Positions 10,734 to 22,342 are shown, counted from the first letter of the stretch. The stretch: 64,000 nucleotides of DNA from Diplodia intermedia (GCA_021495925.1 JAKEKT010000013.1:62001-126000); one strand, 5' to 3'. The notes: a model not told the origin generated them from the letters alone. A program made the numbers and translations.

Positions 10734-13262
10734 CTAATTTAAGTATACCGTCTTGAATTAAGGATTCGACTTGACCCACTTGGTAAGGAGAACCCATCTA
10801 ATGCTAAGTCGACGTGCCATAGGTCCATCCCATTCCGTAAGTATGACGTGAACGATTGGTATGTGCAATAAAGCACTCCCTTCTGAGTCGAGAAATGAGA
10901 TATCGAGACCATCCGGGCCGAGAATCTTGCAGATGCGACGAATTTCATCTTCGCGATAAATTTCACCATCGCCGCCGAAACGCGACTTATAAAACACCCA
11001 TAATTCTTTCCATATTTGTTGCCTTATAGCATCATCGGGGAATTCTTCTTCTGAAAACACGGGGAATAAAATAGGATAAGCATGACCTAAACTAAGGTAA
11101 CTAACGGAGAGTGCAATTAACTCGTGTTTGCCGGATACCCGAAGCTGGGGGAGCGCCTTCATTCTGTCGTATTTAATACTGTTAATCCTGCCGATAAGCG
11201 ATCTACGGTCATTAATAACCGTTGTACCAGACCGTTCCACCGTAAACACGGAAACTTGAGCTCGTCCGTGAATAGCGCATGGATTAATCTCTAGGTCGGT
11301 CTCTTCGCACTGCTCTTGCAGCAATGGAAGCGAAAAGCTACCTGCCGCACGTTCTCCCAAGATGAAATCGTGCTTAAGGTTGGCCAGGCCACTCCAGTTT
11401 GATTCGAGGTACTTTCCGAGAGTAAGAAATGTGTCTTGAGTAAGGCTTAGACCGGGCCAATTGGCTTCGATGCAGCCTTAACTACACGCGATTCTAAAAA
11501 TGAGTAATTAAATGCTTTTGGTGTTACCCAGAGATAAGTCCCACTCGCCGTATAGACTCGGGCTGTTTGAATGGGTTTCCATGGCGGTAAAGGTAGAGTC
11601 AATTCTCGTAGAGCCCTAGAACGGGTTCAGTTCGTACTCCGCTTCCCAATCCAGATTTTTATACTCGGCACACCAAGTATCTCGGACCGGAACAAAATTG
11701 AGAGGCTGCCTAGTTTCGAAAACTTCCTCTTGGAATTTCTAAGCGACAAGTGTACCAGCGTATTTAGGCAAATCTTTGTAATCTGCACGACCGTGTACTG
11801 AGACCTATAACCATCTTGGAAGAGATACTTTCTTTAACTCTGGAGTTCGGTAGCCCTCTCCACGATCAACGCGCCAAAGAAGTGCGCGATCGAAGTTTGG
11901 CCTTGGCAAACCGAAGAGGAAACCATCTCGTCTGGGGAGAAGCACACTCGAAATTCCAGCTATGGCGTCGAATATGTCGGAGGAATAGCTGAGACTGCGA
12001 CGGCTGTACTCACGTACGTGTTTTGTCCACTCGTCAAAACTCCATCCGAGACTTGCTAAAGATGATCCCCCGATTGAGCCAGAAGAATGAAGGCTTCTCA
12101 GGACATTTTCTTCTCGGCCGTGTTCTTTGCACTGGAAAAATGCCTGGGCGCCGCTAAAGTAGAGCTTGCGCCTTGCAAGAACGGCTTCTTGGTACGTCCA
12201 GCCCCGCTTAGCCCAGGCAGAGTTTGAGATGAGAGTCTCAACTTTGGGGAATTCGTTCATGAGCGTTGATCCATTGATCTCGATTCGCTTCTGGATGTCT
12301 CCGGATCTGCCCTGTATACGTGGGATGCCCGTGTTCGCATCTCCATCTAGGACGACAATAACCAGGTCGGCAGAAGAGTAGATGTTTGCCATTGCGTCGA
12401 TTTGTTGGTGTTTGTTATCCTCGTCATCCTGGATGATGCAAAGTCGATCTACCCAAAGATATTCTTTCCCTAGTCGTATACATGCCTGGATTGCGTCCTC
12501 GATGGTCCGGGGGAGTTGAGAAGCCTGTAACCCTTCTTCTTCCTCTAAGCTCGATATGTTCTTTTTCGTGGCAGTAAGTGTTGTCGCCTTTTGGTCCAGG
12601 CCCCACACATAACTCAGTGCTATATAGCGGCAAACTTTACCCGCCTTGACAATCTTTCTCCGCCTAACATCTATTACTCGAAAAGACTCTGGTGATTCAA
12701 GGTATTTCTTCGCGCATTCGATGTGATTCGTTTCGCAATCGTTGAGCCATTCACTCAGCATGCTCCACTGAGGGTTGGCTTGTACACTTGGCGGAGCCTT
12801 TCCGTGGAAAAGGTGCATTGGTTGTAACTGAAAATAGTAGACAGTGACGTCTACAATGAAATGGGGGTGATACCAACCCCGTGTTCCACGTTCGACCGGC
12901 CGGAGGAACGTTAGCGCTACCCATTCGTGCATGCCACCACACCGCCCATGTGATCCCAATGGTATCTCCAATTCTGTCTGATGCCGGATGAGGCCACAAA
13001 ACTCACAGCCCTCCGAGAGCTCGAAAATGTTTCCCATGTCGATTTCGAAAGAGGGATTTAGCAATGTGTGATTTGCTGTTCTCAGAGATGGGACCGAACT
13101 CCAAACGCAATCTGCGAGGTGTCGGAACCGCAGGTGCTCGCACATGGGACAGAGATTCCGAGGAGGGTCCGCAGGTTTGGGACACTTCGAACATTCTTCG
13201 TGGAAAAGTTGTCTGACTTCACTTTTCGCTAATGTCGTGTAGTCGCACTGGATAGGTCCCAT
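10734..13262 (-). pseudogene. HET-domain (heterokaryon incompatibility) gene with RIP-like stops
   Basis: From the first good ATG (13262) one frame runs without indels to a terminal stop at 10734-10736. The 5' part is intact. It has Cys-rich segments (CPMCEHLRFRHL, CEFCGLI), then the HET core: YIALSYVWG, LPRTIEDAI, YLWVDRLCIIQDD, the region around AMANIYSSADLVIV, and WAKRGWTYQEA. At the position of the usual WSWAG motif the frame hits TAG (11805-11807). Further stops lie at 11739-11741, 11616-11618, 11508-11510, 11478-11480 and 10758-10760, yet the translation between them stays protein-like, and the C-terminal ending (LSIRWVLLTKWV..NP, then FKT) is typical of HET proteins. All six stops can arise from TGG or CAA by CpA-to-TpA transitions. 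Intact HET proteins trigger incompatibility-linked cell death. The true start could lie upstream. Confidence 0.85.
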
Positions 13263-16050
13263 CTGGACATAAAATTGGCATTTATTCTCCTCCAAGTCCG
13301 TAGCATCGTCATCTTCCCGACTCGAAGTTATGACTAGAGTTGCCCTTGCCAAGGGGAGGGATCGTTGGAACGACTTGATGGTGCTTTTGGTGTACGCCCG
13401 TGGCACTTCCCGACGATGAAATGCTGATGGACGGGAGCTTTGTCGCCGAGGGTGCTAGTGGGAGTCGAGTTTGGCCGAGAAGCTGAGTCGGGTGAGAAGT
13501 GGAAAATCTGAAGGAAGGTGTCGTCGGGGCGAAGGTGTCCAGTCCATGGTTTGTTACACAAAGAGCGGGGTAGTCGGATCTCGCGATCGAACTTGCCAAC
13601 ACATGTCTTGGTCGGAACGCCACGTTCGTAATCTCACGTACGGGAGGCCGCCCCACGGCCATTTGAACGAGGCTGTTGTTGCCTCGCTTGACGTGGTGGC
13701 CTACCAGCGGCAACAGCACCGCGCCTTTCCCGCGCGCAACTCAGCCTGGATGACCTTGCGACCAATGAGTCCACGGACGCGTCAGCAACACATACGGCTT
13801 ATCCCCTACTCGATATGTCACCCACTTTAGATCGACAGCAGACGCCACGTACGTCTTAGACGCGTCGTCAGGTAGCTTTCGGGCGAGCGGCTGCCGCCGC
13901 AATAAACACATTTCCTATACCCTCCCACGCAGTCAAACGGTTACGATCGGATGTTGCATTGACCCAACAAGTCTTTCCTTCTTATTGGCTCCTCGATGAG
14001 CGTCACATGATCTGTACTACTGCTGTACGAGGAACCAATGCCGAGGTTACAGTACCCCGTCAGCTGGTGTGCTACAATTAAGCGGCGCGCCAGTAAGCAG
14101 ACGTCTCAAATATCTCGATTCCCAGCGGCCCTATACCCACGTCGAGAACAATCCTTGATACCTTCAGGTCACCGTAGCGGCCTGTCCTGGACCCCGTGTG
14201 AGTTTCCACACGTTGGAGGGAGAGCGATGACACACCTCAAGTTACCGCAGAGCCACAGCGTCGAAGCTTTGTCCCATTGCAGCTTCCGGATGACTTTGTA
14301 CCAGTTGTGGAAGAAGTCGGCGAGCTTGATGGGAAAGAAGAGTTTATTGAATCCGGGAACGAGATTCTCGTTCATCACCGGATCATCATCGTCGTCTTCG
14401 TGTTATTCTTCTCGCTCCTCCCTCAAAGGGGCTCTAGAATGGAAATAGCAGCGTGCTATTCCAGCGCGAGTGATGCCGCAGGTGCACTGTGGACGACCCC
14501 CATGACCATATTGTTTAGTAAGGTGCGGCGGAAGATCTCACATGCCGTAGCGGGTGAGGCTGGCGAGCAAGGGCTGTAATCAGGCGGCGCATGGTGATGA
14601 AGGTTGCAGGAGCGGTTTGGATTTTTCGCTGTTACTGAATATGACTAGAAGTCACCTGTTGTGGAAGGTCGCTGTCTTTTTCGCTGAGTCTGACCCCGCC
14701 TAGTAGCAGAGCACCGCCACCAGCGAAGCTGCTGTGCCTAAGGCAGCAAGTAACCGTCGAGCGGGCGAACATGTGCCCAAGGCAGCCGCCGCCCGAGATT
14801 GGTTAGCCCATGCCTCAACAACAAGAGACGAGCCTCGACGGCGACATGACAGACCCCCAGCCACACACCCGCCACGCAGGCCCCGTCCGCAGCTCAGCTG
14901 CCCCTCCACCTGAGGACCCTTCACCCCAAAACCGCCGCCGTATCCACCACCCCCACGCGCCCAAACGCCGGCCCCCACCCCGCCCCTCCGTCATCCTCAT
15001 CTACTTCACCAGCACCGGCTCATCACCACCCCTCCGCGCACATGACGAGGACTTGCACATAGAGCAGCCCAGCGGCGGAGAGGGCGGCGATTTGGCTGCT
15101 GCTGGGGGCGATGGTGAATCAGTGCGAGCAGCGTCTGCGAGACCATCTCATCACGTAGAGAGAGACCTTTCTTGCGGCTGTCTAGCATGGTCACTTATCA
15201 TCATGATAGACAGTGACTTTGTACAGATGAGAGTGGTGTTGGCAGCGTCGCGGATGCCTTGTGGGGTAGCAAAGGGGCGATGCGACGCAGCGAGCGGGCG
15301 TCGGCTCGCGCCCGAACGCCGCAACCGCTTCATTGCAACACGGATCCGTCCGGGGCTTACCGAAGAAGTGTGCTGACGCATTATAGGCTCGCCTAAACGG
15401 GAAAAACAAAGAGACGGAAGAGGAACAGATAAACCTTTACCCCACATGGAGAAAAGACAAGGCAACCAACCACGGCGGCTGCGTGACAAGGCCGTGGTTT
15501 ATGGGGTGATGATCCAACACAGCGTGAAGTGGTCCTGATATGTAGCTGGCTGCTGACTGGGGTGTGGGAAAAGGCGCAGCGAGGCAATGTCGACCACGAT
15601 CGCACGAGATGTGGCTGAATATCTTTCCAGAAAACCCCTACCTTATCGTCCGTGCTACATTGCGTCTCCATCGTGGGCGCGAATAGTTTATGTGAGTCTG
15701 TTAGTTCAATCTCCGAGCACAGAGTCAGCTCAGTGGCAGTACAGGTGCAGCGTCACCCAGCGCTCCCGGACTTTCGGCGCAGACATCCAGCCAAGGCAGA
15801 ATTAATTGTCAGCTCCTTCGCATGCAAATATCCCTGTAGGATGATGCTACCTGGGCCGCTGTAGGCAACCTTGATGCAAGGCTGAACGCACTCCTTCTAG
15901 CTCCTTGTCGGTCCGCAATTCCGCCCCGAGCCCCCAAACTCATAGCCTTGGGTGCCCATGATTATATCTAGGGACTAGTACGCTTGAGATCGAAGCCCTG
16001 CTCGCGTTCGACAGCTCTCAGAGGTTTTGGCCTTGCAAACTAGAACCACC
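13263..16050. other. Gene-poor region
   Basis: About 2.8 kb with no recognised gene. The longest ATG frame is 14810-15376 on the plus strand (188 codons, Pro/His/Arg-rich in its first half), but composition alone explains it and I see no domain or splice structure. A frame at 13309-13719 on the minus strand could in principle be a 5' exon of the HET gene; nothing in it supports this. Confidence 0.45.
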
Positions 16051-17609
16051 ATGGAACAAAAAGATCACAGTACACTGGAGGTTGATCACAGCGCACAGTT
16101 ACCGGAGCTGAGCATCAGCGATAATCTACCACAGGTCGCAGCAAACAACGATCTGCCAGAAGTGAGGCCAACTGGCGATTACCTGGACAACCACGGACTC
16201 CCTGGCGCCAGCAGAACATGGAAGAGAGAAACAAAAATATGCGGCTTGCGTAAGAAAACATTCTGGCTTGCACTCTCCATAGCTCTACTCGCCATCACTG
16301 CAGTTGCCGTAGGAGTGGGCGTTGGCGTAGGTCGAAACCACAAAGACACCAGAGGCAGCGACAACACAAATAACGCCACGACCGGCGAAGCAAACAGAAC
16401 AGATCCAACACCATCAGAGGCTGGACGCCTCGCCTCGTTCTCGCGCCTCGCCGCCGCAAACTACACGGACAGGCAGAACCGAGACCACTCCCAAGTGTAC
16501 TACCAGGACGCCAACCTCGACCTCTGGATGGCCGACCTCGACACGACGACCAAGACGTGGAACTTCACCAAAACGAACACCACAGGCATGAACCCCAAGA
16601 ACGGGACCGCCATCTCCGCCTACAACTGGCCCTGGCCGTCCGGGGCGCAAGTAAGTAAATCCCCCACACCGCTTCTCCCACACATCGCGCGTGGCACTGA
16701 CCCCAACGCCCTCCTCCACCACAGTGCGACTTCCACATGCGCTTCCTCTCAACGACCAACACGATCCGCGCCCTCTACGCGAGGGACGCCGGGCCCAGCA
16801 CGGCGCCCTGGAGCGCGCCGGCCAGCCTCGACAACATCTGGCAGGCGACGGCGGACTCGTCGCTGGTGCTGCACGGCGGCGACTGCGGCTCCGCCTTCTG
16901 CGACGGCGTCGACTTCATGGTCTACCGCTCCGCCAACGCCCGGCAACCCGCTCGCCGCGGCCTACCCGTTCCACGACCCGGGCTTCGCCGCCGTGCTGCC
17001 CGCGAACGCCAGCGGCGCCGCGGCGGTCGCGGACGACGGCACCGCGCTGGCCAAGGCCCCGATACCCCTGGTCGCGAGGAGGAACGACACGTTCCCGCGC
17101 GCCGCCGTCTACCTCGCCGCGAACAACGGCAGCCTGACGGAGCTGTACTATGCCGCCGGGCAGCCGTGGAACGTGACGGATATGAGCGGTACGTATTGCG
17201 TTCGTATGGTGGTGGTGGTGTCGGACGTACGTACGTGTGGCTGACTGACACCGATGGCGCAGTGCCGAACATGACGCTGGACGCCGGCAGCCAGCTGGCG
17301 GCGCTCTCGCACATCGACGCCGACGGGCTGCTGTACGTGCAGGTGCTGGCGACGCGCGCCGGCGGCGGCGCCGCCGTGGCGTACCTGGACGGCGCGCCCG
17401 AGCGGGGCTGGGCGTCGAACGCGTCGGTCGCGGGCATGGAGAAAGTGCTGCCGCTCTCGCCCATCGCCTCGACGCAGATGGGCCGCGTGTACGCGCTCGA
17501 GGCGGGGGAGGGTGGCGGTGCGCCCGAGCTGGTGGAGTGGGTGAGGTCGTCGGAGGGGGGCGTCCCGACGTTTGAGCGCGTGGGGGTGGTGGATACTACG
17601 GCGGTGTGA
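16051..17609 (+). pseudogene. Fucose-specific-lectin-like type II membrane protein, frameshifted
   Basis: Exons read 16051-16650, 16725-17188 and 17263-17609, with two canonical introns (74 nt each). The N-terminus is a roughly 60-residue cytosolic tail, CGLRKKT, then one membrane span (about residues 71-94) ending in a Gly-Val run. The outer domain has lectin-propeller-like strands such as VYYQDANLDLWMADL and YNWPWPSGAQ, with several N-glycosylation sites. This layout matches fungal proteins annotated as fucose-specific lectins. Within exon 2 the frame must shift by one base: the reading ending VYRSANA continues as GNPLAAAYPF only if one C of the CCC at 16939-16941 is dropped. Both sides remain clearly coding, so this is either a recent inactivating insertion or a sequencing error. 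The start at 16051 fits because it precedes the acidic N-tail. Confidence 0.75.
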
Positions 17610-18500
17610 GGAGAGGAGGCCTGGTATGCTGAAGGAGCAGTTCGCGGTATCCTTGAGACGAAGCTTGGAAGAGATCACCGAATCCAAGAAGTAAGTCAAC
17701 GTTGAAGACGTGGACTTTTGGAATTCTATCATCATACCTGCAAGGTCATATTGCTGGTTGTCATTCAAGACAAAACAAATCGCCCACCGGCATGTATCCT
17801 ATATAGACACTGCATCGTTTTAATTATATACAACAAGTTAATAATACGTATACTTATATCCGCATCTTGTATCCGACTACCCATCACAAGTAAAACTTTA
17901 TGCGGCAGATGATATAGAAAAAGTTGTCTTCCAGTCCCGCTCTCCTTCCCCACATCCCCGCGCGCCTTCACAACAACCTCCCCCGATAAAGCCCCCCCCA
18001 AACCTCTCCACCGCCATCCTTCCATCCGTCAAAGCCCCACGCCCCGGAATGAAAAGGTCAAGGACGCTGACCTTCCCGTTTCCGCGCACCTTCGGAAAAG
18101 CTGAGGATAGACATGATGCTGAGAAGTTGCTAAGAAAGATATTGCGAATACATGCGTCGTCACGGCGGTCACAGTTTCGGGCGTCGCATCGAGCAATGAG
18201 ACAAGTGTCGCAGAAGTGAGAGCAGGTGCGGTTCATTTGATTACGAAGTAATTAGCCGACAAAGGAAGGTCCGGTCAAACGCATCGGCAAAAAACGACGC
18301 GAATGTGGGGAAATGCGGGGACGCCACCACATTAGTGGCCTGTCCTTCCTGTTTCTTGCATGCATCATGTTTCATCACACTACTTTCATTACAGTCACAT
18401 CAAATTGAATGATACAGCAAATGAGATTTCGATTGCTATTGAAAGCTTGACATGAGCTTCGAAGTCCACCTCTCACATAGAGTAGTAGCGCCGTAGATGT
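17610..18500. other. Intergenic region with one weak open frame
   Basis: A minus-strand frame at 17898-18236 (ATG at 18236, 112 codons) is Cys- and Arg-rich at its N-terminus, but I recognise no family. AT-rich sequence at 17780-17890 is non-coding. Confidence 0.4.
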
Positions 18501-18742
18501 CTAGCAAATCGACCATTTCTACCCCAATGTTAGCGAGGATTTTACAATCAAACTAGGACGTTAGCTTACCCCGCATTCCTGAATGGCGCAAGAGGGAGAA
18601 TCCTGATGGCAGTACTCGCAGTCGGCGCACTAGAGAGGGTCAGCACTCCAATTCCGAGTAGCATAAGAGGGAAGCTTACAGCCATGGCCGCGACACCACT
18701 GATGCCAGCGGCAATAACAGTGACAATGGCGAAGAAACGCAT
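18501..18742 (-). CDS. Small cysteine-rich secreted peptide, three exons
   Basis: Minus-strand exons 18742-18680, 18629-18570 and 18518-18501 splice to a 46-residue protein. The introns are 50 and 51 nt, start GTAAGC, end AG, and carry CTGAC or CTAAC branch sites. Exon 1 alone encodes a signal-peptide-like N-terminus: MRFF, a long Ala/Val/Ile core, then small residues. Exons 2 and 3 encode a mature part of about 25 residues with six cysteines spaced C-x2-C-x2-C-x6-C-x4-C-x5-C, the last Cys directly before the stop. Both splices occur at codon boundaries, and both cut between signal and Cys-rich parts or within the latter. A TATA-like motif lies about 90 bp upstream. The pattern suits a disulfide-rich secreted peptide (effector-like, antimicrobial or signalling); no known family was recognised. 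Confidence 0.65.
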
Positions 18743-20039
18743 TTTCGGATGGAGTAGAAGTGTTGAGTGGTAGTAAGTGATGGAGTTTGTGGTTGCAATG
18801 AAGAAACACAAGCCGTACATCACACAGCTTCTTATACCGATGCACCCGAGGAATCCGAGCGTCTTCTCGCAAACCCTATAGCGAATAAGAGCGCGTTTCT
18901 GGCCTGATGCTAGCATTACAAATAGGTGAGTTGCACATCAGTTACCCGAAACAGCCGGCAGCTGGCCTAATCTGTTTCAGGACGCGAGGTCGCACGTCAT
19001 TCTCGTGCTCTGTCGCCGAGTAGAACACGAGTTTCCCCACAGCCTCTCCGCGATGAGCCGGTCCGCAAGGCTAGGTATCCAGCATATCACACCATGTCGG
19101 CAGTCTGGTCACTGAATCAGGAAGGTAGCCTTACCCTCCCACAGACCAAAGCATAATCCCACTGCCAATATGTCCGCTACGCTTAGTGTTTTGAAACACC
19201 GCATCACGAACGTGTCCCACAACATGGACCATCGCATAGGCAGCAGCCAACAAGCGAGCTACATGGAATCGCCGATTGTGAACAGTTGAACGACAGATCC
19301 GTAGCACATATAATCCGGTACCGGACGTCATTTAGGAAGGTGTGCCTTATGGGTATGCCAGCCCACTCCGAACGATCCGGACCCAAGAACCCCGGTCAAC
19401 CACTCCCACTCGCGACCACGAGTCGACCATTTTCTCTCCGGACTGCGCCTACACGTCGCCCTGTTAATTGCTGACCCACACCGGTGAGGGCGCAGCTGCG
19501 GGGCACGGGGGCTAACCGGCAGACGGACCGTCGTGTCCATCTATCGTGCAGATAGTGGAGACATGTTGTTGCAATTGGTGGTGTTGTGGTGAGTGTTGTA
19601 TTGGCATGTGGCGCAGAAGGGAGGCCTCGGGGGTCGCTTATATACCCCTGCTCGTATGATTAAGCTATGCTTCTACACCATTCTCGACGCTGGATGCAAT
19701 CGTAATTCCTACGGCTGTACTACTTTTTCATAAAACTGGTCCGTAATGGTCTTGACAGAGCAGTCGAGATATAAAACCCGCAAGCGGTGCGCCATAAAGG
19801 GACAAGCCGCATAGGTGTTGCAATATGAGCAGTAGATCCGCCGTGACGGTCTTGCCGGCACAAGCGGATTGACACGCGGCTTTTCACTGGTGACAAAGGT
19901 CTAAGGTTAGACGAAGAGAGGGGGGTGGAGGTTGTGGAGATGATTTGGTCAACTATGCGGTGAGCGAAAGGACCCGTAGGGCAGGTAGGAACTTGACGGG
20001 TAGACCACGGTCCACACCAAACGATGCTCATCCGGCCAT
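18743..20039. other. Intergenic region without a supported gene
   Basis: About 1.3 kb. Short frames on both strands (up to about 103 codons) lack recognisable features. The first 100 bp include the promoter of the cysteine-rich peptide gene. Confidence 0.45.
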
Positions 20040-21428
20040 CTACCTTCCAAATTCGGCCTCCATCTCCCGCCGTACCTTCACCGCCTGCGTTTCCTCATAA
20101 TCAACGTCCTTCCAGCTCAGGGCCTGATCTTTCTTCACACCAGCCCGAAGCACGAACCCATGCGCCAACCCGATCCGCAGACCCTCCATGCGGACTGAAT
20201 CCTGCCCGGTCATGAGTCTGCCGTAGACGGCAAAGCCGCCTTCCCCATCCAACCTCTCTCCAGCCTCCAAATCGCGCTTCGCCGCGGCCACAACATCCGC
20301 CGCCCACGCCCTCGTCTGCCCCGTAGGCTCTCCTCGACACATGATGCCGGCCACCGAGACGCCCAGCTCCAAGCCGATTAGATGGTACGGCTTACACTGC
20401 GCCGCGTACCTGCCACTGCCGTCGGTCTCCAGCCCGTACTGCTTGAATCATTCCTTCTGATAGCCACTAGGCGCTGGTACCAGTCAGCCAACGCGCCAAC
20501 AAGTCGTCGTGTGGGGGCGACGGCGTTTTCGCATTCATTCTCACATTCGATGACGACGTACACGCCCCAGCGCAGGTCGTCCCGCACCGGCCGGCCGTCC
20601 CGCTCCAGGCAGGACACGACCTCGACGCCAACTGCTCCCGCGTGAAGCCGTAGTGGTCCCCAAACGGTTGGCCGGCGTCGAGTAGTGGAACGCGGGGCAG
20701 GTGCTTCGTCCCCTTTCCGGCGCAGACGACGTCGCAGTTTTGTTTTTGCTTGCGTGTTGGCAAAATCGTAAGCGCAGACAGCGGCAGGGACGCTGTCGAC
20801 CAACTTACAATCCGGGCCCAGTCGACCAGCTCGGCAATCAGTGCTGGTATGGCTGGTCGCCGTACGTACGCCATCGAGTATATGTATGATGCCGGCTCCC
20901 CTGGCCTTCCGCGCGCGCCAGCAGCGGCCCCGGCGAGCACGTCGGCCTCCACGTTCACCATGACGACAACGTGCTTTCCATGCTCGCAGCACGTTTCGCT
21001 CGGGTCAGCTGTACTGGGTCCGACGGCAGATGGTGGGTGTTGGACCGACGAACAGGGCGTGTTTGATGCCGGCGGCGGGGCTGCCCGTGACCTCCAGGAC
21101 GACGTCGATGCCCGGTGTGGCAATCAGCGTCGCCGCGTCGGTCGTGATGGCGGTCTTGCCGGCCTCGAGACCCGCTTCGATGGACAGCGTCCCCGAGGCA
21201 TCGTACTTGTCTGCCGGGAAGCCGGTCCGCTTCAGCGCTGCCATCGCCCGCTCGGCTGATAGGTCCGCGATGACTGCGATGTGCTGGGGCTCGTGTCGGT
21301 CTGGTCGACGGCTTGGCGCCGTGGGTGACCTGCAACATGGAGCCGAATTTCCCGGCGCCGATGAGGCCGATTTGGATCGGCTTGCCGGCTGTCTCTAGTT
21401 GGGCAGGTTTGGTGGAGAGGCTCGTCAT
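20040..21428 (-). pseudogene. Homoserine-dehydrogenase-like oxidoreductase with SAF domain, decayed
   Basis: From the ATG at 21428 the protein starts correctly with a Rossmann motif (IGLIGAGKFGSM). It then shifts frame (near 21290) into IAVIADLSAERAMAAL and ATPGIDVVLEVTGSPAAGIKHAL, and again to HGKHVVVMVNVEADVLAG. The expected AYGDQPA segment is disrupted by a 4-bp insertion (TACGTA at 20863-20868 on the plus strand), followed by about 5 further bases that restore frame. VVCAGKGTKHLP and DHYGFTREQLA follow. Then roughly 60 expected residues are missing (near 20630) before EVVSCLERDGRPV. The C-terminus (20040-20372) retains an intact SAF-like half. Some breaks could be introns (CTGAC branch sites are visible near 21010 and 20480), but the missing block and changed frame at about 20630 argue for a pseudogene. 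In fungi this family is NAD(P)-binding and of uncertain substrate. Confidence 0.7.
20863..20868. other. TACGTA: second 4-bp TANNTA insertion
   Basis: On the minus strand the codons GCG TAC GGC GAC CAG are expected for the AYGDQ motif. The sequence has GCG TAC GTAC GGC GAC CAG, four extra bases producing TA-CG-TA. About five bases are also inserted just downstream, so the net change is 9 bp. Confidence 0.45.
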
Positions 21429-21930
21429 GGTTGCACGGGTTTTCGAAAGGGGTGTTCGCGGAAAGATGGGTTTGATTTGGGATAGAGTACGGGCAAAGCT
21501 TGGTGCCTTTGTAGTACACTTCGGTCTGTGGCGAGGACGGGTTCCCCGTATCGGTAACGCCAGACCGTCCCGTTCTGTCAATCGTGTGCGGGGAAGCGCA
21601 ACGCGACCAAGCAGTCAAGCTGTGGGCTGGGCCGACCGTGTAGAGTTGATTGCATTCGCCTGGAGCTTCTTGAACCAGTTGTCACGGCATGTAGCAAGTC
21701 ACATCGAAGGTACTCAAAGGTAGATTCGTAGTGTAGCGCTGTAGTCTCATGAGACTAGCTCTACGCTTCCTGTAATTTTTTACGTTCTAGTGTTGCTTCC
21801 AAGAGATTTGTACGTGTTCTCAAACAAAATCAAAGACTTTGATCCCGATGACTCGCCACTCTACACTCCTCCTCTTTACACTGACTTCACACTCTTCCAC
21901 TTCACGCTGATTTCCGTATCTTCCGCATCC
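21429..21930. other. Intergenic region upstream of the SAF pseudogene
   Basis: About 500 bp. It includes the former promoter side of the pseudogene and the 3' flank of the small Ser/Gln-rich gene. No gene was found. Confidence 0.4.
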
Positions 21931-22152
21931 TCAACGAGGTGCCTGACGGCTCTTAGGCTTCATGCTGTGAAGCATATCATTTGCCCGGTTCTTGGCGGCC
22001 CGGTCGTGGGGTCTCAAGGCGATGCAAGACTCCTTGCGCCCCTGCTGGCCGCTTTGGGAGCCCGGGGTGCACTGGGTCCTCTGAGACTGCTGCGAACTGT
22101 TCTGACCGCTGCCTTTACCGGCGGAATCGGTTGAGGATCCGGACGAAGGCAT
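21931..22152 (-). CDS. Small Ser/Gln-rich hypothetical protein with 5' leader intron
   Basis: The frame from ATG 22152 gives 73 residues. The first 40 are rich in Ser, Gln and Gly; the last 30 are basic and end MKPKSRQAPR. I do not recognise it. Support comes from its upstream architecture: a TATATAAT box at 22343-22350, then a 53-nt intron in the leader (22218-22166) with donor GTAAGT, a CACTGAC branch site and an AAAAG acceptor, 13 bp before the ATG. The sequence looks intrinsically disordered with no membrane span. It could be a stress-related small hydrophilic protein, but that is only a guess from composition. Confidence 0.5.
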   Translation of the reverse strand: MPSSGSSTDSAGKGSGQNSSQQSQRTQCTPGSQSGQQGRKESCIALRPHDRAAKNRANDMLHSMKPKSRQAPR

Positions 22153-22165
22153 GCTGGGCTCGGTC

Positions 22166-22218
22166 CTTTTGTGTGTCAGTGCTTGCTCGGATCAAATGAG
22201 TGGGACGCTTTCACTTAC
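22166..22218 (-). other. Predicted intron in the 5' leader
   Basis: Donor GTAAGT (from 22218), branch-like CACTGAC and acceptor AG (22166) define a 53-nt intron between a TATA box and the start codon of the small Ser/Gln-rich gene. Confidence 0.55.
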
Positions 22219-22342
22219 TCGTTGGATAGAAAGGGATATCGTCTTTGGGTGACTCGTTATGTCTGGTCCTGCTTTGGCTGCTTGGCGCGGTCGATTGATG
22301 AGAAGTGCGGATGGTGCGGTTGTCCAGTGTGTGGAACTGCAG

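Noticed and set aside
14810..15376. 188-codon Pro/His/Arg-rich open frame with an ATG
   Set aside because: Composition explains the open frame, the two halves differ in character, and there is no domain, splice or promoter support.
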